Below, one piece after another: positions 32,261-41,212 of a stretch of DNA of 48,424 nucleotides (position 1 is the first letter of the stretch; the number at the start of each line of letters is the position of its first letter). The stretch lies in assembly GCA_964428905.1 (NCBI GenBank), contig CAYSAA010000147.1, forward strand, positions 1 through 48,424. The letters are read 5' to 3'. Source of the DNA: CAYSAA01 sp964428905 (GTDB lineage Bacteria > Atribacterota > Phoenicimicrobiia > Phoenicimicrobiales > Stramentimicrobiaceae). Below the pieces are notes generated by a model. That model was not told the origin of the DNA and did no database searches. It was given only the letters and a program-made list of their open reading frames with translations. A program made the position numbers and the translations under genes.

Positions 32261-32333
32261 TGATTGATTATGTAGCTTACAGATAGATTTAAAATTTTTG
32301 AAGATTGTACAAATTTTTAAAGAAGGTGGTATT

Positions 32334-32669
32334 TTGGAAGAGCAAACAATAATGGAAAAACTTATCGAACTTGACAACAGGGCCGCTGAAATAAATGCAA
32401 GAAGGAAAAAACAGATAGCAGAACTAGCAAACAGAAACAAAGAAGAAGAACAGGAAATACTCAGTGCTTATACAAAACAAATAGAAGAAGAAACCAAAAA
32501 AATTGCTCAAAAGATAGTACAAGAAGCGCAAGAAGAAGTTGACCAGCTAAAGTTGAATACTAATGAAGTCCTGGTGAATATGGAGCGAGAATTTGAAAAA
32601 TCCCTTCAAGGTATTACCGATGAAATAGTAAAGCGAATTTTTACGTTCAATAGGGAAAGCCATGGATAA
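32334..32669 (+). CDS. V-type ATP synthase stator subunit G/H-like coiled-coil protein
   Basis: About 111 residues from a TTG at 32334 with AAGGTGG six bases upstream; an in-frame TTG at 32298 lacks a site and ATG 32352 is an alternative. The product is almost entirely a charged alpha-helix rich in Glu, Lys and Gln, typical of the stator subunit that pairs with subunit E to form the peripheral stalk. It is the first gene of the V-ATPase operon and overlaps the next gene by 8 nt. The family call rests on composition and position. Confidence 0.7.
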   Translation: MEEQTIMEKLIELDNRAAEINARRKKQIAELANRNKEEEQEILSAYTKQIEEETKKIAQKIVQEAQEEVDQLKLNTNEVLVNMEREFEKSLQGITDEIVKRIFTFNRESHG

Positions 32670-33708
32670 AATCACCACTTATGCAGCTATCAATACCAAG
32701 ATAAGGGTCATGGAAAAAGAATTTTTGAAGCGGGAAGACTACTTGAATCTCATTCAACAAAAGTCTGTAGCCAATGCATCACGTTATTTAAAAGAGAATA
32801 TTTCTTACCACAAGCTATTGGAAGAAATTGACCCGGAGACGGTAAGCAGGAGAGACATGGAAGATATTCTAAAACGCAATATGATTGAAAATATGGATAA
32901 ACTGATTCATTATTTCCATGATGATTATAAGGTATTTATCCGTTCGCTTTATATGAAATATGAAATAGAAGATTTAAAAGTGCTGGCTAGAAGCATTTTT
33001 AATAGCAAGGAGCCGAAAAACATTGGGAAAACGCTCTCCTTTTTAGGAAAATACAGCCAGGTTAATCATGAGAAACTTTTTCATTCCAGAACAGTCAGGG
33101 AATTAATATATTCCCTGGAAGGTTCAGAGTTTTTTGAGTTTTTGATACCTCTGGTCGATGGCAGGAGAGAAAACCTCTTCCGGTTTGAGATGGCGTTGGA
33201 TACGGGTTATTTCAGTATTATTCAAAGCCGAAGGCTAAAGATATCTGCTAAGGACAGGAAATTACTGAAAAAATGGGAAGGCATGGTGGCTGATTTATAT
33301 AATATTCAGTGGATATACCGGGGTAAAAAATTTTACAATCTGTCACCCGAAGAGCTCTTAAACTACACCATAAACTTTGGAGATAAACTGACTTTTACAG
33401 AACGCAGAGAAATGTGTTATACCAAGAATCTTGAGGAACTTTACAGGAGAACAGCCAATTCTGTCTATGGTTTTTTATTTAAAGGAGAAGAAATATCCAC
33501 AGATATCTATATGGAAAGGCGCATCAACAGGTTTATGTATTTTCAGCTGAGGGCTTTGAGTCGCAAATCCCCCTTGAGCATCATTCAAACAATAGAATAT
33601 GTGTGGTTGCTGGAATTTGAAATAAGGGATATTATTTCCATCATCGAGAGTATCAGATATGACCTGCCAGCGGAAGAAGCCAGTAAGTTTCTCGTGAAAA
33701 CGGCATAA
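32662..33708 (+). CDS. atpC: V-type ATP synthase subunit C
   Basis: A 348-residue soluble helical protein of the AC39/subunit C family, which links the central rotor to the membrane ring. Typical N-terminal YAAINTKIRVMEKEFL, and later YEIEDLKVLARSIF and the C-terminal IIQTIEYVWLLEFEIRDI match the family. It overlaps the G/H-like gene by 8 nt and is separated from subunit I by about 19 nt. Confidence 0.88.
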   Translation: MDKITTYAAINTKIRVMEKEFLKREDYLNLIQQKSVANASRYLKENISYHKLLEEIDPETVSRRDMEDILKRNMIENMDKLIHYFHDDYKVFIRSLYMKYEIEDLKVLARSIFNSKEPKNIGKTLSFLGKYSQVNHEKLFHSRTVRELIYSLEGSEFFEFLIPLVDGRRENLFRFEMALDTGYFSIIQSRRLKISAKDRKLLKKWEGMVADLYNIQWIYRGKKFYNLSPEELLNYTINFGDKLTFTERREMCYTKNLEELYRRTANSVYGFLFKGEEISTDIYMERRINRFMYFQLRALSRKSPLSIIQTIEYVWLLEFEIRDIISIIESIRYDLPAEEASKFLVKTA

Positions 33709-33727
33709 ATTCAAGGAGATATTGCTA

Positions 33728-35776
33728 ATGAGTGTAGAAAAAATGAAAATTATGGGAGTGATAGGCAAGAAAAATCTTTTAAACAGGGTTTTACATTTGG
33801 TGACTTTAAATGGAAGCATGCACATGATAAATGCCCTGGTTAGAGTTAATTCAATTGATTTTTTCCTGCCCCCCACAGAGAAGAATATAGAAGCCTTGGA
33901 AGAAGAGCCTTTTCTAAAACTATATTCTACCAAGCGGGACCTTGCAAAAGACGAGAGAGTCGTGAAGTTATTGCTGAATCTTTTTGATATAAGACCGCAA
34001 TTAAAGAAAGAATATCTGATTCAAAATTATGACTATGATGATTTTATGAAGCAGTTATCGGAGATCCATGCCAGGTTTCGTTCCACTGCCGATGAGATAG
34101 AAGAAAAGTCCCGTCTAATCGACAAGAAGAAAGAATATATCAACAACCTCAAATACCTATCCATGTTGCAATTAGATATCAGCCGCTTGATTGACATGAA
34201 ATACCTGGTATTCAGACTCATAAGGATTTCCAGAGAAAATTACGCTAAGCTCAAGAAAAATTACGAGAACATTCCGGCAGTCATTTTAAAGATGGCTGTG
34301 GAAGGGAGGAATGTCATCATGGCTTCCATCACCCCGGTAACCTTGGAGGAAACGCTGTATAAGATTTTCAGTTCACTGAATTATACTATTCTGCCCATTC
34401 CCAAAGAACCCAGGGGTACGTTAGAAGAAGTTACCGAACAGCTTACGACCAGCATCGCTGAGGACCAGAAGCTCATAGAATCCCTTAAAAAGTCTCTGGA
34501 AGATTATCGATTAAAACACATGGATGAATTAAAAAAAGGTTATTCCAGACTGGAAATGGAGAAAAAAATTGAAGAGCTCAAATCAGAAATTGCCATGGGT
34601 GACAAATTATTTTTTATGTTTGGATTCGTACCAGATAGCAATGTGTCCGAGTTAAAAAGCGAACTAGAAAAACAATTCGGGAATGAACTCATCATTTTAA
34701 TTGATGATGTAAAGAAATCCAGCTTGGGTATTGCCCCGCCCACAAAACTGAACAATATGAAGCTGTTTAGTCCCTTTGAAACATTGGTGAAAATGTATGG
34801 CACCCCTGCTTACCGGGAAAAAGACCCTACGGTCTTTTTTGGTTTAACCTATATGATACTCTTTGGAGCAATGTTTGGTGATGTTGGCCAGGGGTTTATT
34901 CTATTTTTTAGCGGCTTGATGTTAGAAATAAGATGGAAAATGACGAATTTGGGAGGGATTCTAAGCAGGATAGGGTTGAGTTCTATCGTTTTTGGTTTCC
35001 TTTACGGAAGTGTTTTCGGTTCCGAGGAAATCTTGCCTGCGTTGGTCATCAGACCTATGTCAAACATCAATGACACGCTGATAGCGGCAGTCGTTTTTGG
35101 CATAATACTGCTCTTAAGCAGTTACATCTATGGTATCATCAATTCCAGCCGCGAAAAAAACTTGGCAGAAGGTCTATTCGGGAGAAATGGTCTGATAGGA
35201 CTTATCTTTTATGTACTATTATTATTTACCATATATCAGGTTTTCGTTATTCATTGTAATATATTGCCGGTAATTGTTTTTATCATGGCCGGTCTCCTTC
35301 TTTTGATGTTATTTAAACAGCCTTTATCCGGTCGATTCTTTCATTCTGGTAAGTCAACCCGGGAGTTATCCGCAAATGATTACATCGAAGAGGGTTTTGG
35401 AATTATTGAAACGCTTCTTTCCATGCTTTCCAATACCATATCCTTTCTAAGGGTGGGTGCTTTTGCCTTGAACCATGTGGGACTTTATCTCGCCTTTGCT
35501 ACCTTAGCCGGGATGATGAGCACCTCATGGGGAAATTGGACAGTGTTGATAGTGGGGAATATTGTTATTCTCACCTTGGAAGCACTCATTGTATTCATTC
35601 AGGCTTTAAGATTGGAATATTATGAGCTATTTACCAAATATTACCGGGGAGATGGTATAGAATATACCCCGGCAAAAATTAACAGTATTTCTTCTATCGG
35701 TAAGCAAAAAAGTCTTAATCGCAAAGGTATTATGTTAACGGTGATTGGAAATATAAATAATTTATCATGTTATTAA
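33728..35776 (+). CDS. atpI: V-type ATP synthase subunit I (membrane stator, a-subunit)
   Basis: A 682-residue subunit from ATG 33728 with AAGGAG nine bases upstream. The first 350 residues are a cytoplasmic coiled-coil arm. The remainder contains seven to eight membrane segments, beginning FFGLTYMILFGAMFGDVGQG. The helix carrying the proton or sodium half-channel Arg lies in the C-terminal part (LSNTISFLRVGAFALNH). It forms the ion path with subunit K. The end YELFTKYYRGDGIEY is typical; the last 25 residues are longer than in many homologues. Confidence 0.92.
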   Translation: MSVEKMKIMGVIGKKNLLNRVLHLVTLNGSMHMINALVRVNSIDFFLPPTEKNIEALEEEPFLKLYSTKRDLAKDERVVKLLLNLFDIRPQLKKEYLIQNYDYDDFMKQLSEIHARFRSTADEIEEKSRLIDKKKEYINNLKYLSMLQLDISRLIDMKYLVFRLIRISRENYAKLKKNYENIPAVILKMAVEGRNVIMASITPVTLEETLYKIFSSLNYTILPIPKEPRGTLEEVTEQLTTSIAEDQKLIESLKKSLEDYRLKHMDELKKGYSRLEMEKKIEELKSEIAMGDKLFFMFGFVPDSNVSELKSELEKQFGNELIILIDDVKKSSLGIAPPTKLNNMKLFSPFETLVKMYGTPAYREKDPTVFFGLTYMILFGAMFGDVGQGFILFFSGLMLEIRWKMTNLGGILSRIGLSSIVFGFLYGSVFGSEEILPALVIRPMSNINDTLIAAVVFGIILLLSSYIYGIINSSREKNLAEGLFGRNGLIGLIFYVLLLFTIYQVFVIHCNILPVIVFIMAGLLLLMLFKQPLSGRFFHSGKSTRELSANDYIEEGFGIIETLLSMLSNTISFLRVGAFALNHVGLYLAFATLAGMMSTSWGNWTVLIVGNIVILTLEALIVFIQALRLEYYELFTKYYRGDGIEYTPAKINSISSIGKQKSLNRKGIMLTVIGNINNLSCY

Positions 35777-35801
35777 TTTTAAAATGGGGGTTTGAATCAT
35801 C

Positions 35802-36221
35802 ATGTATGCTGTATTATTTATTGCCATGAGTATATCGGGATTGACCATCGTAGCCGGCTTCTATTTTTATGTAAAGAAAGATAAAGCGGATATAAGAAGG
35901 GTTAGAAAATTAGTTAAGGCTTCGGTATTGACTTATGTTATTCTGGTAGCCGGGTTTCTCTTTTTCCTGATACCGGATATTGCCAGGGCTCAATCTTCTA
36001 CGGATTCATCATCAGGGATGGGATTTTTAGCGGCAGCCCTTTCGACCGGGCTTGCCACCATCGGTGCAGGTTATGCGGTGGGTGCCGTAGGTTCTTCAGC
36101 ACTGGGTGCCGTTTCGGAAGACCCGAATATTCTGGGTAAAACCTTGATCTTTGTGGGCCTGGCGGAAGGCATTGCCATTTATGGATTAATTGTTTCCATA
36201 ATGATTCTGGGTAGATTATAG
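35802..36221 (+). CDS. atpK: V-type ATP synthase subunit K (c-ring proteolipid) with N-terminal extension
   Basis: A 139-residue hydrophobic protein. The C-terminal 70 residues form one two-helix c-subunit hairpin: glycine-rich GLATIGAGYAVGAVGSSALG, the loop SEDPN, then a helix with the ion-binding Glu in VGLAEGIAIYG. The Gln ligands common in sodium-binding rings are not seen in the first helix, so protons are the more likely ion (inference). Before the hairpin lie about 65 residues with two further hydrophobic segments ending ARAQ, which resembles a leader removed by signal peptidase, as in the Thermus homologue. Good Shine-Dalgarno. Confidence 0.88.
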   Translation: MYAVLFIAMSISGLTIVAGFYFYVKKDKADIRRVRKLVKASVLTYVILVAGFLFFLIPDIARAQSSTDSSSGMGFLAAALSTGLATIGAGYAVGAVGSSALGAVSEDPNILGKTLIFVGLAEGIAIYGLIVSIMILGRL

Positions 36222-36231
36222 AGAGGTACAA

Positions 36232-36540
36232 GTGAAAGTTTTTTTAATCAGTGACAATACCCATACCCTGACCGGCATGAGGCTATCAGGTGTAGAGGGT
36301 GTTGTGGTTCATAAAAGAGAAGAAATATTAAAAGAATTAGAAAAGGTAAGGGAAGAGCTGGATATCGGAATTCTACTGATTACTGAGGTATTAGTGGAAA
36401 GGGTTCAGTCAGAACTGAACGAAATGAAACTTTCCAGAAGACCTCCCATCATCGTTGAGATTCCCGACCGACACGGCACCAGGAGGCCGCCCGACTTCCT
36501 GACCAGGTATATCAGGGAGTCCATAGGACTTAAGATTTGA
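36232..36540 (+). CDS. atpF: V-type ATP synthase subunit F
   Basis: A 102-residue protein with a GTG start and GAGAGGT upstream. It has the Rossmann-like F-subunit fold signature: a VFLISDN-type start followed by a segment ending in LLITE and a C-terminal IVEIPDRHGTR. It docks to the central rotor shaft subunit D and modulates ATPase activity. It starts 10 nt after subunit K. Confidence 0.88.
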   Translation: MKVFLISDNTHTLTGMRLSGVEGVVVHKREEILKELEKVREELDIGILLITEVLVERVQSELNEMKLSRRPPIIVEIPDRHGTRRPPDFLTRYIRESIGLKI

Positions 36541-36555
36541 GGTGAATGGAGTATT

Positions 36556-37182
36556 ATGCCTTATTCAATCGAAGATAAAATATCTCTTTTTACAAAGGTT
36601 ATTATTGAGAGAATAGAACTTGATTGTGAGAAAAAACAAAAAAAGCTGGTGGAATATTTAGAAACCCGGAAAACTACTATTATAAATGATAACGCAGTGA
36701 GAAAAAAAATTGCAATAGAAACAGCCGCCAAAGAAGCTGAGAACAAAAAGCAGCAGCTTATTTTAAAAAGCCGGTCTGCCATGCACCTGGCAGTGTTGAA
36801 AAAAAGGCAGGAATTTACCGAAAGAGTGACCGAAGAAGTAAAAAGGAAAGTAAGTGCTTTTGTTGATACCGAAAAATATGGAATATTTTTAGCAGAAGCG
36901 ATCAAAAAGGTATTAACCAGATTTTCTACAGATGAATTCATTTGTTTTAACTTCAGCAGGAATGATATCAAAAACAGACAGAAATTGATTGTAAAGACCA
37001 TCAAATCTTGCCGAAACGAAGACACTTATCAAATTGATACTGCGGACAATCTTATCGGGGGCGTTCTTGTAAAAAGCGGAGATGGCAGGCTGGAAGTTGA
37101 TTTTACGATTAATACGATCCTGGAAGAAAGCGATAAGCTGATCGGGGAAGTTTTGTCTTCCCGATTAAATAAGGAGAGCTAA
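36556..37182 (+). CDS. atpE: V-type ATP synthase subunit E (peripheral stalk)
   Basis: A 208-residue protein whose N-terminal half is a long charged helix and whose C-terminal half is a globular domain with YQIDTADNLIGGVLVKSGDGRLEVDF. This is the family signature for docking to the A/B head. With the G/H-like protein it forms the peripheral stalk. It lies 15 bp after subunit F, and 1 bp separates it from subunit A. Confidence 0.88.
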   Translation: MPYSIEDKISLFTKVIIERIELDCEKKQKKLVEYLETRKTTIINDNAVRKKIAIETAAKEAENKKQQLILKSRSAMHLAVLKKRQEFTERVTEEVKRKVSAFVDTEKYGIFLAEAIKKVLTRFSTDEFICFNFSRNDIKNRQKLIVKTIKSCRNEDTYQIDTADNLIGGVLVKSGDGRLEVDFTINTILEESDKLIGEVLSSRLNKES

Positions 37183-37183
37183 A

Positions 37184-38971
37184 ATGGCAGGACAGGGAAA
37201 TATCATCTATATCAATGGACCTGTAGTCAGAGCAGATCACATGGAAGGTTTTATGGTGCGTGAGATGGTGATGGTGGGTGAACAAAAGCTTATCGGCGAG
37301 GTTATTTCTCTGGAAAATGAGCTGGGTACGGTACAAGTTTATGAAGAAACAGCAGGTCTCAAAACAGGAGAAAAGATGCAGGGCACAGGGAAACCACTTT
37401 CCTTAAAACTAGGACCTGGAATTATTGGCAATATTTTTGATGGTATCGAAAGACCTCTGTCCAAATTATATGACTCAGGATTTAAATTTATCCCTGAGGG
37501 CATTGGTCTCACCTCTATTGATGAAGAAAAAAGTTGGGATGTTGAACTGACGGTAAAAACGGGGGATAGATTAAAATCTGGTGAAGTTTTTGCTAAAATT
37601 CAAGAGACAACAATGATTATTCATAAAGTAATGGTCCCTCCGGGGATAAAGGGCAGAGTTTCCCATACGGTAGAAAATGGTTCTTATAACATTACCGATA
37701 CGCTGGTTGTCCTGTCAGATGAAGATGGTCAAAAAGTTGAGCTTAAGATGGTTCAGGAATGGCCGGTAAGACAACCTAGACCCACCATGCAAAGGATGCT
37801 CATGGAGAAATTACTGGTGACTGGGCAGCGGATTATTGATTCTTTTTTCCCTTTAGCCAAGGGCGGTACGGCAGCGATTCCCGGAGGATTTGGTACCGGA
37901 AAAACCATTACCCAGCACCAATTAGCAAAGTGGAGTGATGCTGATATTATTGTCTATATTGGCTGTGGTGAGCGTGGTAATGAAATGACCGAGGTGCTGG
38001 AAGATTTCCCAAAACTTAAAGACCCTAATACCGGGAATCCCCTGATGGACCGCACAGTACTGATTGCCAATACCTCTAATATGCCAGTCGCAGCCCGGGA
38101 GGCTTCTATCTATACCGGTATCACTATTGCAGAATATTTCCGGGATATGGGATACAATGTAGCCGTGATGGCTGATTCTACTTCCAGATGGGCTGAAGCC
38201 CTGAGAGAAATTTCAGCCAGACTGGAAGAAATGCCAGCAGAAGAAGGTTATCCTGCCTATCTTGCTTCAAGATTATCAGCATTTTATGAGCGGGCTGGAT
38301 ATTTCAAAAATCTTAATGGAACAGAGGGGTCGATTACCGTTATCGGAGCGGTTTCTCCGGCCGGAGGGGACTTTTCAGAGCCGGTGACAAAATCCACCAA
38401 GAGGATTGTGGGAACTTTTCTGGCACTGGACCGGGAACTGGCACATGCCAGACATTTTCCTTCCATCAACTGGCTTTTATCTTATAGTAATTATATTCCC
38501 ATACTAAAAGACTGGTATAAGGAAAATGTTGCATCAGATATGATCCATATCAGGTCTAAAATGATGGGAATTCTTCAGGAAGAAAATAAACTGATGGACA
38601 TTGTAAAGCTGGTTGGAGAGGATGTACTGCCGGATGATCAGAGGGTGATATTGGAGATTGCCAGCATCATTAAAACCGGGTATCTTCAGCAGAATGCCTT
38701 TCATCCCCAGGATTTGTATACGGTTCCTTCCCGTCAGTATAATATGCTCAAGGTTATTGACAAGCTATATGACCGATCATATTCCTGCATTAAAAAGGGA
38801 ATACCTCTTTCTAAAGTGAAAGACGAGAAACTTTTTTCCGATATTGTCCTGATGAAATATCACACTACCGGAGAAGAATCCAGGTTTTTTCAGGAGCTAA
38901 TTGACAGGATTAATCATTATTATGACAAGATAGAGAACATGTATAAAGAAGGTTCTGCAGATGAAAGTTAA
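37184..38971 (+). CDS. atpA: V-type ATP synthase catalytic subunit A
   Basis: A 595-residue catalytic subunit with the characteristic non-homologous bulge region (about residues 115-190). Its P-loop is GGFGTGKT (the more common A-subunit form is GPFGAGKT). Downstream are GCGERGNEM with the catalytic Glu, NTSNMPVAAREASIYTG, ADSTSRWAEALREIS and SPAGGDFSEPVT. It makes or hydrolyses ATP at its interface with subunit B. A good Shine-Dalgarno (AAGGAG) precedes the ATG; it overlaps atpB by 11 nt. Confidence 0.97.
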   Translation: MAGQGNIIYINGPVVRADHMEGFMVREMVMVGEQKLIGEVISLENELGTVQVYEETAGLKTGEKMQGTGKPLSLKLGPGIIGNIFDGIERPLSKLYDSGFKFIPEGIGLTSIDEEKSWDVELTVKTGDRLKSGEVFAKIQETTMIIHKVMVPPGIKGRVSHTVENGSYNITDTLVVLSDEDGQKVELKMVQEWPVRQPRPTMQRMLMEKLLVTGQRIIDSFFPLAKGGTAAIPGGFGTGKTITQHQLAKWSDADIIVYIGCGERGNEMTEVLEDFPKLKDPNTGNPLMDRTVLIANTSNMPVAAREASIYTGITIAEYFRDMGYNVAVMADSTSRWAEALREISARLEEMPAEEGYPAYLASRLSAFYERAGYFKNLNGTEGSITVIGAVSPAGGDFSEPVTKSTKRIVGTFLALDRELAHARHFPSINWLLSYSNYIPILKDWYKENVASDMIHIRSKMMGILQEENKLMDIVKLVGEDVLPDDQRVILEIASIIKTGYLQQNAFHPQDLYTVPSRQYNMLKVIDKLYDRSYSCIKKGIPLSKVKDEKLFSDIVLMKYHTTGEESRFFQELIDRINHYYDKIENMYKEGSADES

Positions 38972-40334
38972 ATATCTTAAGTTAGATAAAGCAGAAGGTC
39001 CTTTAATCATTATGGATGATGTCCAGGATGCAGTTTATGGTGAAATAGTAGATATCCAGGTATCTGACCGGGAACACCGGACTGGACAAGTAGTCCAGAT
39101 TGACAGGAAAAAAGTGATTATCCAGGTTTTTCAGGGTTCATCAGGGATTTCTTTGCATGATGTGAGTGTCAGTTTTTCCGGCAAACCCATGGAAATCCCT
39201 ATGTCAAGTGAAATTCTTGGCAGAGTTTTTGGTGGTACTGCCAAGCCCATAGACGGTGCCGGAGAGATATATTCCAGCAAAAATTACAACATCAATGGCA
39301 GACCGATGAACCCGGTAGCCAGACTATACCCCAGAAACTATATTATGACCGGCATTTCTTCTATCGACGGACTTATGACCCTGATAAGGGGTCAGAAATT
39401 GCCGATTTTTTCCGGGGATGGCCTTCCTCACAACCAGTTGGCGGCTCAGATTGTGAGTCAAGCCCGGATTTCAGAAGAGGAAGCCAGCAGCTTTGTGGTG
39501 GTTTTTGCAGCAATGGGCATCAAGCACGACGAGGCTGACTTTTTCCGGAAGGCCTTTGAAGAGGCCGGTGTCATGGATCGTGTGCTCATGTTCTTAAATC
39601 TGGCTGATGACCCGGTCATGGAGAGAATAATTACTCCCCGGTGTGCTCTTACCGCCGCTGAGTATCTTGCCTTTGATTGTGACATGCATGTACTGGTGCT
39701 TATGACCGACATCACCAGCTACTGTGAGGCATTAAGGGAGATTTCCTCAGCCAGAGAGGAAGTTCCCTCCAGGAAGGGATATCCGGGGTATCTTTATTCA
39801 GATTTGGCCAGTCTCTATGAAAGGGCAGGAATGTTGAAAGATTCCATAGGAAGCATCACTCAGATTGCAATACTCACCATGCCTAATGACGATATTACCC
39901 ATCCGGTACCGGATCTGACCGGCTATATCACTGAAGGTCAAATTGTTTTGAACAGGTCACTATATCAGATGGGAATAGTTCCGCCCATTAATATTCTTCC
40001 CTCATTGTCAAGACTTATGAAGGACGGAATAGGCAAGGAATATACCCGGGAAGACCATCCCGATGTTGCAAACCAGGTTTTTTCCTCATATTCCAAGGTT
40101 CAGGAGGTAAGGGCTTTAGCTCAGATTATCGGAGAAGATGAGCTTTCAGAGGTTGATCGCAAATATATGCAATTTGGGCGGCAGTTTGAAGAACGGTTTG
40201 CCAAACAGGATTTTGAAGAATTCCGGGATATAAATCAGACGCTGGAATTAATGTGGGAACTTCTCAAAATTTTACCCGAACAGGAACTTACCAGAATAGA
40301 CCCGGTTTTGATGAAAAAATACCTCAGGAAGTGA
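38961..40334 (+). CDS. atpB: V-type ATP synthase subunit B (non-catalytic)
   Basis: A 457-residue regulatory subunit. It lacks a functional P-loop (the position reads GDGLPHNQLA), as expected. Family motifs are MTGISSIDGL, FLNLADDP, TDITSYCEALREIS, SRKGYPGYLYSDLASLYERAG and ITHPVPDLTGYITEGQI. It alternates with A in the hexameric head. The start lies inside the end of atpA, and subunit D begins 6 nt after the stop. Confidence 0.97.
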   Translation: MKVKYLKLDKAEGPLIIMDDVQDAVYGEIVDIQVSDREHRTGQVVQIDRKKVIIQVFQGSSGISLHDVSVSFSGKPMEIPMSSEILGRVFGGTAKPIDGAGEIYSSKNYNINGRPMNPVARLYPRNYIMTGISSIDGLMTLIRGQKLPIFSGDGLPHNQLAAQIVSQARISEEEASSFVVVFAAMGIKHDEADFFRKAFEEAGVMDRVLMFLNLADDPVMERIITPRCALTAAEYLAFDCDMHVLVLMTDITSYCEALREISSAREEVPSRKGYPGYLYSDLASLYERAGMLKDSIGSITQIAILTMPNDDITHPVPDLTGYITEGQIVLNRSLYQMGIVPPINILPSLSRLMKDGIGKEYTREDHPDVANQVFSSYSKVQEVRALAQIIGEDELSEVDRKYMQFGRQFEERFAKQDFEEFRDINQTLELMWELLKILPEQELTRIDPVLMKKYLRK

Positions 40335-40340
40335 TTTTTA

Positions 40341-40970
40341 ATGCAGGAAAACATTGCTTCAACCAAGGCCAATCTCATTGCTGCCCAGACAGCCCTGAAC
40401 TTTTCCAGAAAAGGTTACGAACTGCTGGACAAAAAGAGGAACGTGCTGATTAGAAAGATGATGGAATTTATGGATAGGGCGAAAGAAATCCAGCAAAAAA
40501 TGCAGGAAATCTTCAAAGTTGCCTATGAGGCACTCACAGTGGCTAATATAACCCTTGGAATAAACGAAGTTAATGAAGTGGCCAGATCGATCCCCCAAGC
40601 TACCGAATTTAACATCCTTACTTATAGCGTGATGGGAGTTGAGATACCTCAAGTAAAGGTGGAAAAACATGAGATCGTACCTTACTACAGCTTTTATCAT
40701 ACCAATACTGCCCTGGATGTAGCGCTGCAAAAATTCCAGCAGGTGAAGTATTTGCTCTATGAAATGGCAGAAATAGAGGATTCAGTCTATAAACTGGCCA
40801 TAGAAATCAACAGAACTCAGAAAAGAACCAATGCCCTCAAGAATATCCAGATTCCCAAGTACGAAGTCCTGGTGAAATTTATCTCAGAAGTACTGGAGGA
40901 AAAGGAGAGGGAGGACTTCTTCCGGCTCAAAGTATTGAAAAGGAAAAAGCTTCGCCGGACAGTTCAATGA
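40341..40970 (+). CDS. atpD: V-type ATP synthase subunit D (central shaft)
   Basis: A 209-residue central-stalk subunit made of two long helices. The N-terminal half contains LDKKRNVLIRKMMEF. The C-terminal helix with INRTQKRTNALKN is the most conserved segment and inserts into the A3B3 head. It closes the operon. An A-run/T-run pair just after the stop (about 40966-40990) could be a weak terminator. Confidence 0.92.
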   Translation: MQENIASTKANLIAAQTALNFSRKGYELLDKKRNVLIRKMMEFMDRAKEIQQKMQEIFKVAYEALTVANITLGINEVNEVARSIPQATEFNILTYSVMGVEIPQVKVEKHEIVPYYSFYHTNTALDVALQKFQQVKYLLYEMAEIEDSVYKLAIEINRTQKRTNALKNIQIPKYEVLVKFISEVLEEKEREDFFRLKVLKRKKLRRTVQ

Positions 40971-41212
40971 AAAAAAGATAGATTTTTTTGTAATTTTATA
41001 ATCTGCCCAAAAACATCCCCAGGCATAGTTACAAGGGTAAAGCATTGAAAGAGATACTCTACCCAAGAAGGTGCATATGAGGTAGCCCTGGATTTTATCC
41101 TGCATAGCACCCCACAAGGGAAGCAGAACCTTTTTCTCCTTCTGGTAGGCTAAGACCAGCTGGGATTTCCTGACTTCTCATAAACCATGCAGAAGGAACC
41201 TGTTTGGTTAGT
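40971..41212. other. Intergenic stretch between V-ATPase and EamA genes
   Basis: No convincing gene is seen on either strand. The minus strand carries short open frames of unremarkable composition that do not resemble any family I recognise. The two operons converge here, so terminators are expected, but no clear one is visible. Confidence 0.3.

Larger units (their letters stand above)
31741..32261 (+). mobile_element. Small IS200/IS605-type insertion sequence (tnpA only)
   Basis: The element is bounded by similar hairpins: CCCTGTGGC-TT-GCCACAGGG at 31748-31767 on the left and CCCTGCGGC-TT-GCCGCAGGG at 32241-32260 on the right. There are no terminal inverted repeats and no target duplication, as expected for single-strand 'peel and paste' elements. 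It carries one transposase gene and no tnpB. Exact ends cannot be fixed without an empty site; the boundaries given are approximate. It lies 73 bp upstream of the V-ATPase operon. Confidence 0.75.
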
